Below, piece by piece: positions 21,826 through 34,300 of a stretch of DNA of 64,000 bases. The stretch's first letter is position 1. Each line of letters begins with the position of its first letter. The stretch lies in the NCBI RefSeq assembly GCF_033807715.1, contig NC_084597.1:7751369-7815368 (forward strand), given 5' to 3'. Below the pieces are notes generated by a model. The model searched no databases and was not told the DNA's origin. It was given only the letters and a program-made list of their open reading frames with translations. Both the position numbers and the translations under genes were made by a program. The stretch is from Cololabis saira. Its lineage: Eukaryota; Chordata; Actinopteri; Beloniformes; Belonidae.

Positions 21826-22915
21826 GTCAAGAGCAGAGACCATTTATTTAATAAATAGCTTGGAGGACCTGGAAATAATTAAAAGAACAGATGGCAGGAA
21901 ACATAAAAATTGTGAGCTTTTCAAAGTTGTAGCGGCTAAGTTTGTTTTTCTTCCGGTAGTTTAACTTCCGGTGCGCCCCCCTATCCAATCAGAACCTTCC
22001 CAACCCCCAGACCTTAAGAGGAATTGGATAAAGTCGATCAAACGTGTTTTCCATGTAAACCTTAATTCGGAATTACTATTTCAATGTAAACTCGAAGGAA
22101 AATAGTTTAATTCTGAATTATTTAATTCGGATAGCCTCCCCCCACCTCCCCCATCAAAAGCTTGTAATTTATTTTTTGTATCCCCCTGTTTTGATCCCAC
22201 TTAGGAGAAAGGGATATTTTTTTAGCCTTTTATTTTTCTCCATATGAGGTTAGACATAATTACATGGAGAATTTAACTGAGCAATGCACTTCCTGTACAA
22301 TGTTTATGATGCATATGGTTCATTGTTTTACATTGAGCTGCTTAAAAAAAAACAAGGAATCTTAAGTTAGTCTTTCCAAGTGTAAAGTTGGGGACGACAT
22401 CGTGTTTGTATTTATGAAGGAATGTTACATTCAGGTCAAAAGCTTTTTTTTTTGTGGAAAGTTAAATAAACATTGGCATAAAGCAGCATATTTGCCCTTT
22501 CTCATGTTGTTAACAGTATGAAAAACATTTAAAAAATACATTAAGGTAATTTAGAACAGCAAAAAGTGTGAATAAACGTGCGATTAATCGCGAGTTAACT
22601 AACATGCAATTAAAAAAATAAATCGTTTGACACCCCTAATAATTATGATTAGAATGTGTATAATTCACAAGTCTAAATTACCATTAGATGAAAATATTTA
22701 ATAAAAACGACAAAAGCAAACATTGCGTTGAGAAGAAAAGAGATTACTACTTTAGTTCAACATCACACAAATCTCAAAACTAAAACTAAAACTCAACACT
22801 AGCACTACGCATTTGAAGACGAAAGGAAACACAAGAAGTACGGAAAACAATTCAAGTAGAGAGAAAAGAAAAATGGATTAAATTAGATTACCTATATTTA
22901 TAGTGGGTGGCTCAC

Positions 22916-23101
22916 CTTCATGCCATCCTCGGGCCCTTTGACTGGGGGCTCAGGGGCCGAAGGAGGGGGAGGGTGGGGGGGCTCGCGGCCGGGGTTGTAA
23001 GGGGGGGGGCGGATGATGACGGGTCTCTGAATGGGGTTGGGGAAGGGGCCGGTAGTGGGGGGGCGCATGTGCATGACCATGCTGCCTTGAGCTTGTGGGA
23101 C
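22916..23101 (-). CDS. prrc2b: prrc2b exon (proline-rich)
   Basis: 186 bp (62 codons, phase 0), acceptor AACACACAG|GTCCCA and donor ATGAAG|GTGAGC. Encodes VPQAQGSMVMHMRPPTTG, PFPNPIQRPVIIRPPPYN, PGREPPHPPPPSAPEPPV and KGPEDGMK. The block MVMHMRPPTTGPFPNPIQRP and the ending PPVKGPEDGMK match the long isoform of vertebrate PRRC2B as I remember it. C-runs on the coding strand make opposite-strand Gly/Arg frames here, which I discount. Confidence 0.93.
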
Positions 23102-23179
23102 CTGTGTGTTATGGGCAAGGAAGAGGAGGAAATATAACAAAGAATTAGTTTGCAAGAATTCCGTTTCTGAGTGCATTTT

Positions 23180-24566
23180 CAGTTTTTTTTTTTTTTTTTT
23201 AAGTATTCATCATGAAAAAAATCATTTAAAACCACCTTAAATTAAATAATAAAACTTCAAAAACGAGCCATACGTATCATCAATAAGGCTGATTACTAGG
23301 CCTGTGTTGAGAAAAACCGATTCTCCGATTTTAAATCGATTCTCATATTCATTCCTAAAAATCGATTCACATGTCTAAAGATCGATTTAAAAAAAAATAT
23401 ATATATATATATTTTTTTTCATCATTACATTACAACTTTTGGTACTTTTTTGTTTATGCCCAAAAAAGTAATGTTTTGTTGGACAAGAGAATAACTGGTG
23501 CCATGTTTTTGCCTTTAAATATGTTTAAAGGTATGAAAACATTAAAGTTTTCAGTTATAATTGCATACATTGTCTATATTTCTTTGCTTTATATACTGTC
23601 TTGGGGTTACATTTGAATAAATGTTAAAAACCAAATTCTCATAAATGTTTCCTCCCTGGATCTGTTTGGTAATTCTGACCCACATGATGTTTCTGAAAGC
23701 AGTTCTATCAGCATTCTGGGAGGTGATTGGTCCTTACAGCATCATTAGCTGCAATACTTGCTGTTTAATCTCAATATAATACTAGTATTAATATGTTGCA
23801 GAACTACAGTCATATAATTCATGCAACAGCTGAAAAAACTGTTTTATTAACAGTAACCCAAATCAAAATCGGATCAAATCGTGATAATCGATTCTGAATC
23901 TTAAGAATCGGAATCGAATCTTGACATTTGAATCGATCCCCAGCCCTACTGATTACTACACTCACACAGATCCACTTTTTCTAAATTCTCATGTTATTAA
24001 ATTTTATGATTTGTTTTATTATAAAATCATGCAAATTATGTTCAGAGCAAAATCAAAAATGCTCCCTGACCCAATACAGATGTTCTTTTCAATTCAGGAG
24101 ACTCGTTACAATCTTAGACGTGTCTGCAATTTCACTGTACAAAAAGCTAAAAAAAGGTATGAAAAGGAGATGTGTCTCCATTACTGGAGTTAAATTCTGG
24201 AATGATGCAAACATAAATTTAAAAACATGTCATTCTCTTTTTGTTTTTAAGAAAATGGTTTGTAAAGCTATTTTTGAAGCTTATAAGTGCAATTGACCAT
24301 CTGTAAATGTTTCTTTGCTTTTCTGTTGTTTCTTTGCCTTTTGTTGTTTCTTTGCTTTACTATTCTCTTTTTGGTTTTCTGGAGGTCGGTAGCCAAAAAA
24401 AGAAAGTTGGTACAATAGGATAGGCTTATATAAGCATTTTGCTTCATTTTGCCTTTTCAGTCTTTGTTCAACACATTTTTGGTTTTGTATGAAATGTTAA
24501 TGCTGTGCACAATGTTTTTTTGGTGTTTTGTGTTGTCATGACTGAATAAACTTCATTCATTCATAA
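23180..24566 (+). mobile_element. CR1/L2-group LINE 3' fragment, interrupted
   Basis: Coding remnants FYDLFYYKIMQIMFRAKSK, MLPDPIQMFFSIQETRYN and GVKFWNDANINLKTC are the C-terminal tail of the same LINE type as at 43800, with at least one frameshift. The 3' end is AATAAACTTCATTCATTCAT. A hAT element (23297-23948) is inserted in its upstream part. Confidence 0.65.
23297..23948. mobile_element. hAT element, ATCGATT-rich
   Basis: Ends TAGGCCTGTGTTGAGAAA and TCGATCCCCAGCCCTA, flanked by a perfect 8-bp duplication CTGATTAC (23289-23296 and 23949-23956). Both subterminal regions are rich in AATCGATT/CGATTC motifs. No transposase frame. Confidence 0.9.
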
Positions 24567-24695
24567 CCCTAACAAGTCATTAACCATTAATTTATAGAAA
24601 GAGGTCCTGAATGAACATTTTCAGATGCAGAAATCGACTTCTGATAGTTTATTAAACCTCAACATTAACTGGCGCTAATGCAAAGGCCTCGACTA

Positions 24696-26230
24696 CAGGG
24701 CGTCTGCAGGTTTGACCAAGTTAAATGGAAGACTTTAATACCATTTTCAAACTAAATTTAAAGACCAAAAAGACAAGTCAATGAGAAAATCCAGCGCTGA
24801 GGTCGAGGTTGCCAGATCTGACAGGTTTCAGCCCAAACGTGATTTAAAACCCGCAGAAATAATGAAAAAACAGCCCGAATTTTACTTTCTCTATGTTCAA
24901 ACGGTAAATTATTGAACGCAGAATAAATTTCAAGCTTCACAGAACCACTAAATAGCCCCACCAAAAAGTTCAGGCTCCAAACAAAGACTACAATTAAATT
25001 GACTAGGTCAGGGGTCGGCAACCCGCGGCTCTAGAGCCGCATGCGGCTCTTCAGCGCCGCCCTAGTGGCTCCTGGAGCTTTTTCAAAAATGTTTCACCTT
25101 TTTTTCCCCTTTTTCGCTTCTTTTTTTCCCCCCTTTCTTTCTCTTTTTTTTCTCTTTTTTTCCTTTTTTTTTTCTTTCTTTTTGCTTTTTTCTTCTTTTT
25201 TTCCCTTTTTCTCCTTCTGTCTTTATTTTCTCTTTTCTTGTTTTTTTTTCTTTTTTCTTCTTTTTTTCCCTTTTTTCTCCTTCTGTCTTTATTTTCTCTT
25301 TTTTTCCTTTTCTTGTTTTTTTTTCTTTTTTCTTCTTCTTTCTTTCCTTTTTTCCACTTTTTTTCTTCCTTTTTCCTTTCCTTTTTAATCTCGACATTTT
25401 GACTTTTTTCTCAACATTTCGACTTTTTTCTCGACATTTCCACTTTTTTCTCGAGATTGTACTTCAACATTAATCTCAACATTTTGACTTTTTTCTCTAA
25501 ATTTTGACTTTTTTCTCCACATTTTGACTTTTTTTCGACATTTCTCCTTTCACCATTTGTCTTCATTCTAAGGCTGATACAAGACTTTTCATTTTTTACG
25601 GCTCCAGACATATTCGTTTTTTGTGTTTTTGGTCCAATATGGCTCTTTCAACATTTTGGGTTGCCGACCCCTGGACTAGGTTAAAGATTTAGGTTCAGAA
25701 TCCAGCCTCACTCAAAAAGATTTTTGGTCGTCATTACATGTCTGACTTTACTGGTGAAGGTTGTTTCACAAATGAGATTTTAATCAACTAAGTACACTTA
25801 CAACTTACGTGGTTTGTGTTCTGCCTCTAACTTTGCTGTTCTCTATTGTTTAAATTGTGTTTTTGTATTTTGATTGTTGTACGGCGACCTTGAGTGCCAT
25901 GAAAGGCGCCTAACAAATGAAATGTATTATTATAGCAAATAAAATATCAGTGAGTTTATTGTGTATGTTTCTACTTTTCTCTGCCATAATGGAAACTTTG
26001 TTAATAATTTCTCCTAAATATTTTGTAAAAACCAGGAAAAGCAGACCAAATGTTATCAATCCGCCCAATTGGGAGGAAACCTGCTCAACCTGGCAACCCT
26101 GACTGAGGCGTCTAACAACCGGTAAACAGGTTTATTTCTCCTCAAAACTATTTAATAAACTTTTCCCTTTTCAAAATGTAAGAAAACTTTTTAATGATGA
26201 GCGGATAAATTCCCTCAAAAATTAAGACCC
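24696..26230. mobile_element. hAT-like element, CAGGGCGTCTGCAGG family, interrupted
   Basis: Left end CAGGGCGTCTGCAGGTTTGA. It shares its internal motifs (CATTTTCAAACTAAATTTAA, AAAAACCAGGAAAAGCAGAC, TTAAGACCCTTGGAT) with the copies at 42932 and 50089. The right end is not preserved: similarity fades near 26230 before any CCGCGG..CCCTG. It is split by the complete element at 25009-25673, which duplicated GACTAGGT of this host element. Confidence 0.7.
25009..25673. mobile_element. hAT element, CAGGGGTCGGCAACC family (copy 1)
   Basis: Ends CAGGGGTCGGCAACCCG and GGGTTGCCGACCCCTG, flanked by a perfect 8-bp duplication GACTAGGT (25001-25008 and 25674-25681). The centre is a long pyrimidine tract followed by a few CGACATTTCGACTTTTT units, which explains the low-complexity frames here. 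Confidence 0.93.
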
Positions 26231-26298
26231 TTGGATCAACAGCTTAAAGTTTTGACCCAAGTTAAAAAATGACGAAGATATGCATGAAAACTACACAC

Positions 26299-26380
26299 CT
26301 GCTGGGTAAAATGTGCGGTCAGAGGGCCGACGGGCCCCCCAGGGCCAGAGGACTTCCCACTGGGACTCGCAGAGCCAGGC
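26299..26380 (-). CDS. prrc2b: prrc2b exon
   Basis: 82 bp, acceptor TCTTTTCAG|GCCTGG and donor CAGCAG|GTGTGT, phase 2 to 0. Encodes (R)[18 protein letters not shown], then PLTAHFTQQ; compare RPSSASPSGKPSG...GHYVQQ in mammals. Confidence 0.92.
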
Positions 26381-26420
26381 CTGAAAAGAAAGGCGAAAAT
26401 GAAAACTGAATTAGTTTTTA

Positions 26421-26529
26421 TTCTTTCTTTCTGGCTCATTTCTTTCTATCTTTCAGGCTCATTTCTTTCTTTCTGGCTCATTTCTTTCTTTCTTTCTTTC
26501 AGGCTCATTTCTTTCTTTCTTTCAGGCTC

Positions 26530-26564
<35 letters not shown>

Positions 26565-26572
26565 TCAGGCTC

Positions 26573-26607
<35 letters not shown>

Positions 26608-26684
26608 TCAGGCTCCTTTCTTTCTTTCTTTCAGGCTCCTTTCTTTCTTTCTTTCAGGCTCATTTCTTTCTTTCTTTCAGGCTC

Positions 26685-26719
<35 letters not shown>

Positions 26720-27252
26720 TCAGGCTCCTTTCTTTCTTTCTTTCTTTCTTTCAGGCTCATTTCTTTCTTTCTTTCTTTCAGGCTCATTTCTTTCTTTCTT
26801 TCTTTCAGGCTCATTTCTTTCTTTCTTTCTTTCTTTCAGGCTCATTTCTTTCTTTCTTTCAGGCTCATTTCTTTCTTTCTTTCTTTCTTTCTTTCAGGCT
26901 CCTTTCTTTCTTTCAGGCTCATTTCTTTCTTTCTTTCTTTCTGGCTCATTTCTTTCTTTCTTTCTTTCTGGCTCATTTCTTTCTTTCTTTCAGGCTCATT
27001 TCTTTCTTTCTTTCTGGCTCATTTCTTTCTTTCTTTCTGGCTCATTTCTCTCTTTCTTTCTGGCTCATTTCTTTCTTTCTTTCTGGCTCATTTCTTTCTT
27101 TCTTTCTGGCTCATTTCTTTCTTTCTTTCTGGCTCATTTCTTTCTTTCTTTCTTTCTTTCAGGCTCATTTCTTTCTTTCTTTCTTTCTTTCAGGCTCATT
27201 TCTTTCTTTCTTTCAGGCTCCTTTCTTTCTGGCTCATTTCTTTCTTTCTTTC
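26421..27252. repeat. (TTTC)n/AGGCTCA higher-order minisatellite
   Basis: About 830 bp built from TTTC runs of variable length, each closed by CAGGCTCA, CTGGCTCA or CAGGCTCC, repeated about 40 times. On the prrc2b RNA it reads as GAAA runs separated by TGAGCC. It makes up 90% of the 921-bp intron between exons 27302-27381 and 26299-26380, ending about 40 bases upstream of the acceptor. A 296-residue Phe/Leu/Ser frame across it is an artefact. Confidence 0.95.
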
Positions 27253-27301
27253 CATCTTTACAGACCAACAAAATATAATATATATATAAAATTTCACGCA
27301 C

Positions 27302-27381
27302 CTGTAGGAACTTCCAGATAAGCCTGGGGAATGATTGAGCTTTTCAGAGAACTGAAATCCTTTCATTTCCATTTGACCGCC
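27302..27381 (-). CDS. prrc2b: prrc2b exon
   Basis: 80 bp, acceptor GTTTTTTTAG|GGCGG and donor CTACAG|GTGCGT, phase 0 to 2. Encodes [18 protein letters not shown], then [25 protein letters not shown] is the mammalian counterpart. Confidence 0.92.
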
Positions 27382-27482
27382 CTAAAAAAACGGGCCGACA
27401 CATAACAAACACATAGTTAATACACATAAAGGACGTTTTGTGGGTATAATCCGTCTTAAAATATTTTAAGATATTCAGCTTA

Positions 27483-27830
<348 letters not shown>

Positions 27831-28372
27831 ATGTCGGTCCGTGTACTTCGCGGCCATCCGTTTTTTGTTTTGAAATGACAAAATAAAAATAGAGAAATAA
27901 ACCAAAATAATCTGTTTCCCATCTTTTGTTTTGATAATAAAAAACAGAAAACGGATCGTTATCCATTATCCATTAGCCGATTTCATTGATGTGTTTGAAA
28001 ATCGAAATTGGGAATTAAAACAGCGATTGGAAAACTTTTTTCTCTATTTCCTATTCGTTTCCAACAGGTGGGCAGTATGTTAGAGTTCAGTACATGTTAT
28101 TGATTGGACGCTGCAGCAGAACGGACTGTCACAGCATCACTGCAGTTTCATGACGTAGTGAAGACTAGATTACAGTCTTTTTTACAGATTAAACTCATGT
28201 TTCACTCCCAGGTTTCATATTTGATTTATTTTCTGTTTCAACATTAAAAAAATCTAAAACTGTTAATTTTCAATCTGATCAACAAAAGAACCAGAAACAA
28301 CTTTCTTCATTTATTACTGCGCATGTGCAATCCCCCCATTTGTCCAATCCTTGTTTTCAGTATCCTTGGAAA
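27831..28372. other. Unassigned intronic sequence
   Basis: About 540 bp of A/T-rich prrc2b intron. It contains an odd run ATCGTTATCCATTATCCATTAG but no open frame with conserved motifs, no terminal repeats and no recognised repeat family. Confidence 0.5.
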
Positions 28373-29194
28373 CCAGACCAAAAAGAAAAGTCACTAAGAA
28401 ATCCATGAAAATTGTCCACGAAATAATGAAACCAGCCGGGATCAAACATTCTCTATGTTAAAACCGTCAATTATTAAATGCTTAATACATTTCAAGCTCC
28501 ACAAGACCACTTAATAGGAAGTTTAGGCTCCAAACAAAGACATACAATTAATTTGAGTAGATTAAAGCAAACATAATATAAGTTTATTGTGTACGTTTCT
28601 ACTTTTCTCTGCCATAATGGAAACTTTTTTGTTAATAATTTCTCCTACATATTTAGTAAAAACCAGGAAAAGCAGACCAAATATATATAAAAATTAAAAA
28701 AAAAAAAAAAAAATTTCAGCCAAATTGGGCTGAAACTTCCTAAATACTTTGTAAAAATCCAGGAAAAGCAGCCCAAATATATATTTTTCAGCCCAATTGG
28801 GCTGAAACTTGCCCAACCTGGCAACCCAGATTTAGAACCTCCGCAGGAGATTCTCCTCAAAACGATGAAATAAACTTTTTAATGGATGACTGGATACATT
28901 CCCTCTAAAATTAACACCCTTGGATTGAAATTTAGGACAAATTAAGACATTTAAAAGGCCTTATTTTAGCAAAAATGGAATTTAAGACTTTTAAAGATTT
29001 TTTTTAATGTTAATAATTTCTCCTAAATATTTAGTAAAAACCAGGAAAAGCAGCCCAAATTTGATCAACCCGCCCAGTCCGTTATTTTTCAGCCCAAAGT
29101 CAAATGAAGCCCAACTGGGCTGAAACCTGCCCAATCTGGCAACACTGACTGAGGTGGTAAACAAATGTATTTCTCCTCAAAACTATTTAAAATG
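28373..29194. repeat. Tandemly duplicated interior of the CAGGGCGTCTGCAGG element, left part
   Basis: Contains successive copies of a unit starting GTTAATAATTTCTCCTA (at about 28633 and 29012), each followed by TTAGTAAAAACCAGGAAAAG, the AGCCCAATTGGGCT dyad and ATTAAGACCCTTGGATTGAG-like sequence. The array continues at 35415-35900 on the far side of the L1. Unit spacing is about 340-380 bp. No hAT ends are visible here, so this is a rearranged copy. Confidence 0.65.
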
Positions 29195-29310
29195 GGGGGG
29201 GCGCTAGAGAGCCCGAACTGGATGGCTGCTTAGTGTGAAGGCTCCACTTAACTTCGCACATAAAACCACCCCAAACTTTTGCAAACCTGACCAACTATAG
29301 GTTACAGACT

Positions 29311-30207
29311 ATGCCAAAACCCTCAGCAGCCAAGGAGTGCGATATTTTTGCAAAAGCTCGCAAAACGAACTCACGAAGCGCGAAGACAACACTGCCGGCC
29401 GAGGACGACGGAGCTAACATGGCTAACGTAGCCGACGTGCTGACGGAGCTGAGAGCGCTGCGCTCTGAGTTCGGCTCTAAGTTGGATGGGATAAACGGCC
29501 AACTGGGGGAACTGAAGAGCTCCATGCTGGTGCTGGAGAACAACCTGGGTGAAATCAAACGAGAGGTAACGGCTAATGAAAAACGTGTCGGGGAGGCAGA
29601 GGCTCGCATAGCCGAGACGGAGGAAAGGCTGGACAAGACCGAGACGGCGCTGGCTGCGGCAACGAGACGACTCGCTCACCTGGAGGAGAAGACAGAGGAT
29701 CTGGAGAACCGTGGGAGGAGGAAAAATATTCGGCTGTTTGGTCTTAAGGAGGGAGCTGAGGGTAAGCGTCCTCTTTTTGACTTTATAAATGACATGCTAC
29801 CCCGGTGGCTGGGCACCGAGCCTGATAGATCATTCATACTGGAAAGAGCCCACCGCACGCTGGCCCCAGCAAATCCCAACGTCAACAGAGCCGTCCTCAT
29901 TCGGTTCCTCAAGTACCAGGACAGGGAGTTCGTTCTGCGCTCCACGAAGCAGCGGGACATCACACATGACGGATCAAAGCTCGAATTCGCGCAGGATTTC
30001 TCGGCAGAAACGATGCGACAGAGACGGGAGTTCAACGCTGTCAAGAAGCTGTTTATTGACATGGGAGCCTTTCGAGGATTTCATCTCCAGCCGTGCAAGC
30101 TGAGGGTGCTGCACGGCGGGAGGATTCGCCTTTTTTCCTCTCCACAAGAAGCTGAGGAATTTTACCGCAGCATCACGGCTGGAAAAGCCACACATGGCCA
30201 GGTTTGA
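29311..30207 (+). CDS. L1 ORF1 protein (RNA-binding chaperone)
   Basis: 298 residues. Residues 1-35 are basic and polar. Residues about 38-133 form a heptad-rich coiled coil (LTELRALRSEF ... EERLDKTETALAAATRRLAH) that would trimerise. From residue 136 comes an RRM-like domain (GRRKNIRLFGLKEGAEG, LERAHRT, RAVLIRFLKYQDRE), then a C-terminal basic domain (DFSAETMRQRREF, LRVLHGGRIRLFSSPQEA). This is the standard L1 ORF1p layout. Known role: it coats the LINE RNA and assists reverse transcription. No stop or frameshift interrupts it. The start ATG is the first in the element and gives the expected length. Confidence 0.9.
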   Translation: MPKPSAAKECDIFAKARKTNSRSAKTTLPAEDDGANMANVADVLTELRALRSEFGSKLDGINGQLGELKSSMLVLENNLGEIKREVTANEKRVGEAEARIAETEERLDKTETALAAATRRLAHLEEKTEDLENRGRRKNIRLFGLKEGAEGKRPLFDFINDMLPRWLGTEPDRSFILERAHRTLAPANPNVNRAVLIRFLKYQDREFVLRSTKQRDITHDGSKLEFAQDFSAETMRQRREFNAVKKLFIDMGAFRGFHLQPCKLRVLHGGRIRLFSSPQEAEEFYRSITAGKATHGQV

Positions 30208-30514
30208 ACTGCCTTTAATACATGGAATGGGGTGAGTGCACTAGCCTGCGTGCATAAACATAGGACCACCATCTGACTTTTTCAGGCTTAGCTGCCACTT
30301 AAGCTGATTTGCTCGGCATTGGTTTACATGGACAATAAATAGCAGGTACACATTGGTTGTTGTCAAGTCGTCGATGTAACATTTTATTTTTGAACACTAA
30401 CAGTGCCTGTATCGACTGACATCTTGGTTTATTATTATTACTTATTGGTTTGGTAAGCAGAGGAGTGGGTAATGGAGCGGTGAAGGGGCGTGGATAACAG
30501 GTGGCTGGGCTCCG

Positions 30515-30552
<38 letters not shown>

Positions 30553-30774
30553 TTATTAGACAAATGAAAATAAGCTTTGAGTTGTCTTGAAAACAAAATA
30601 ATAGAATAGGGGAAAGCGTTGAGGGCTAGACACCCTGTTCTTATGATTTAAATTAGCACACATTTATTCTTATTTATTTATTTATTTATTTTTATTCTTT
30701 TATTTATTTATTTTATTTTATTTTTTTTTATTTATTTATTTATTTTTATATATATATATATTTTTTTTTTATTT

Positions 30775-30810
<36 letters not shown>

Positions 30811-31396
30811 TATATATATATATATACATATGTGTGCGTATATATATCTGTTTTTGTGCGGGACGGATTGAATTGGGGACGACCCCACTCGGTTATCTTA
30901 CTGGTGACCCCTGATTTAGTCTGGTCCTTGTGGTAAGCACAACCTGAACACTAGACAGCACCTGCCAAACTGATGCCCACTTTGACATGCCCCTCCTCAT
31001 TTACTTTCTTTTTTTCTTTTACCTGCATTTTTTCTTTACAAGAGCATAGTACTACCTAGGAAAGCTAAGCTTATCCTTTTTTACTTTAAGCCTATTTCTT
31101 TTTTCAGTTTTTTCTGCACAAAGGCATTTTTTCCGTTTTTTACAAACAAATTGTGCGTTGTTGGAAGCTAATCGCTACCTGCCTGACAAGTTAAGGGTGT
31201 TACTTGTTGTTATAGGGTTGCCTTGTCGTTTGGGGACTAGGCTAGGGTTGTGGGTGGGGAGGGTGGGGGGGGTAGAGGGGGGCCCCTTATACTCTACCTG
31301 TGTTTTTTTTTCCTTTAACAGTATGTTAGTTTTTTATTATTTGTCTTTTTGTTTTACCATGGTCAAGCACGGTCAAGATATTATGCCAATCTTAGT

Positions 31397-34300
31397 ATGT
31401 CTAGCACGCTTAACGTAATTAAGTTTAATGTCAGAGGCCTTGGTCACCCAATTAAGCGGAAAAGAGTTCTTACATTTTTGAAAAAGGAAAAAATAGCAGT
31501 GGCCTTTCTACAAGAAACGCATCTGTCCAATGAGGAGCACAAAAAACTTAAGAGAGACTGGGTTGGGCAGGTATATTTCTCTAGCTTCACTAGCAATAAA
31601 AGAGGAACGGCAATACTGATTCACAAAAATCTGCCTTTCATTTTCAAAGATCAACATACCGACTACGAGGGTAGGCATATACTAATCCGAGGGATGCTAT
31701 ATGGGCGAGAACTAACACTGCTTAACATCTACGCACCTAATGAAGATCGCCCTAAATTCATGTTAGATATGATCACCTTATTTAACCAATATAACACAGA
31801 CTTTGGAATGATCTCTGGAGACTTCAACTGCTGTATGGACGGTAATCTGGATAAATCCTCACCCACATTGTCCAATCCTAATGCATCAAAGACTTTGAGG
31901 TTAGCCTCGAATGATGTAGGTCTTGTTGATGTGTGGAGGGAACTTAACCCCACAGTGAAAGATTACACTTTCTATTCGGCTAGGCACAAATCATATTCTC
32001 GATTAGACTTTTTTCTTTTACCCCAGGAACATCTCTCATCTGTGATTTTGTGTAATATAGGGCCCATTCTTATATCAGATCACTCTCCAGTCCATCTTAA
32101 GCTATCCCTCCCTCAACAGATGCACCAGACTAAACATTGGAGATTTAACTCTTCACTTCTCACAAGTATCGAAGCCTGCAATAATATTAGAAGGTGGCTG
32201 GAACAGTACAGACAGGACAACGCAGCCTCTCCTGTTTCTTCAGCAATAATGTGGGATGCAGCTAAAGCTGTAATCAGGGGTCAACTGATCTCTTACACAT
32301 CTGCAAAGAAAAGAACTATCGTTCAACGAACAGAACAACTTAAGAAGGAGTTAATCAATCTGGAACAATCCCACAAACAATCGCCTACGGATGAAAATAT
32401 GAAGAAACTAAATGCAGTCAGAACTAGTCTTAATCTCGTCCAAACTGAACATGTTAAAAAACTCATGTTCTTCACTAGACAGCGATATCACGAATACGGT
32501 AATAAGCCCAGCAGGCTTCTAGCCTATCAACTTAAAAAAGAACGCGCGGACAGAACAATAAAATGCATACGTAATGCGACAGGCCAATTGAAATATGATA
32601 CACAAACAATACAGTCCTCATTTTTTGACTTTTATAAACAGCTTTACACGTCAGAGAATCCTTCCGAAACGGACATCCATGCATTCCTGGATGATTTATC
32701 TTTATCCTCTATCTCGGAGGGCGAGAAGGAACAGCTGAGTGCTCCATTCACCTCAGATGAGGTGCTACACGCAATTAAGTCAATGCCATCCGGAAAAACT
32801 CCAGGTTTGGATGGATATTCGGTAGAGTTCTATAAGGCCTTCTGGCCGCAAATTGAGCCCCTTTTTATGCCCATGCTCACAGATTTTTTTGAAAATGGAA
32901 CCCTTCCTGAATCCATGAAGACAGCGATAATTACACTAATACATAAGAAGGACAAAGACATTGCTGAATGCACCTCATTTCGCCCAATTTCGCTACTTCC
33001 AGTTGACTTTAAGATAATATCGAAATTAATTGCACACAGGCTTGAGGACCTCTTACCCAAAATCATTAAGGCTGACCAATCTGGCTTCGTGAAGGCACGC
33101 TACGCCTCTGACAATATTCGGAGGTTACTTAATGTGATTGACCACTCGGCCCTATACAACAAACCAGCCCTACTGGTATCACTTGATGCGGAAAAAGCGT
33201 TTGATAGGGTCGAGTGGTCATATCTATTTGCCGTCCTGGAGAAATTTAATCTAGGTGAGAAGTGCATTGGGTGGATTAGGGCTATGTATAGCAACCCGCA
33301 AGCTCAAATATGTATTAACGGCACCCTCACTGAAAAATTCGGTTTATACAGAGGCTGTCGGCAGGGATGCCCTCTATCCCCGTTTTTATTCAACATGGCG
33401 ATTGAACCACTAGCAGAAGCCGTACGGGCCAGTGAAAAGATTATCGGGATTGATATTGGGAAAACAAATAATATAATTTCACTGTATGCTGATGATATAA
33501 TCTTATACCTGACCAAGCCGGAGAGATCGATCCCAGCCGTGTTAGACCTCATCACCAAATTTGGAATGATATCAGGCTATAAAATAAATCTGACAAAATC
33601 CAACGCTTTACTATTGAACTCCCCAGTCTCTCACAAACTCAAGACCGTTTCACCTTTCACCTGGGCTCAGAATGGCTTTAAATATCTCGGTATAAATGTG
33701 CCTCCCAAACTCAAAGATCTTTATCAGGTAAATTTTGTCCCATTACTTAAAAAGATTAAGGACGAGTTAGAACATTGGAATATGCTCCCCATTTCATTTC
33801 TCGGGCGAATTAATGTAATTAAAATGAACATATTACCACGTTTCAGCTATTTATTTCAGTCACTGCCCTGCTATTTAAATAAATCGTTCTTTAAGTCCAT
33901 AAATAAAATGCTGACCTCCTTTATCTGGAAAAACTCTTCTCCTAGGATAGCTTTTAAAACTCTAACAAAGTCCAGAGAAAAGGGTGGGCTGGGACTGCCA
34001 GATTTTCAGATGTACTACTGGGCTGCCCAGACGAAGGGCCTGATTGGTTGGGTACAAAAACGTGATAATGCTCACTGGATTGATATAGAAGAAGAACTCT
34101 GTCTCCCTACACCCATAACCTCGCTACCATTTATCAACGATATAAACACGCTAAACCTGGTAACAAGAACCTATGTAGTTTGTAACACTCTTAGGGCGTG
34201 GCAAGATGTGAAAAAGTTCTGTGGAGTCTCAGACAGAATCTCTGGGCTTGCCCCTTTATCGTTAAACCCAGATCTGCCACCATTGATTGGAAAATCCCTG

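Larger units (their letters stand above)
19705..22638. mobile_element. Large hAT element with nested insertions
   Basis: Left end TAGGGCTGTCAAAGTTAACG and right end TCGTTTGACACCCCTA, with flanks ATAATTGT / ATAATTAT (7 of 8; 19697-19704 and 22639-22646). Subterminal TTAACGCGTTAAT and GATTAATCGCGAGTTAAC are typical of this family. Inside are a second element with TTTACATGG..TTTAATTC ends (about 19733-22100) and, within that, the insertions at 19752, 20572 and 21540. It occupies 88% of the last prrc2b intron. Confidence 0.8.

Noticed and set aside
25041..25397. Phe- or Lys-rich frames on both strands
   Set aside because: Low-complexity pyrimidine tract inside the hAT element 25009-25673; the same frames recur in its other copies.
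26399..27289. A 296-residue Phe/Leu/Ser frame resembling a membrane protein
   Set aside because: Pure translation of the TTTC minisatellite; no start context or domain, and it lies inside an intron on the opposite strand.
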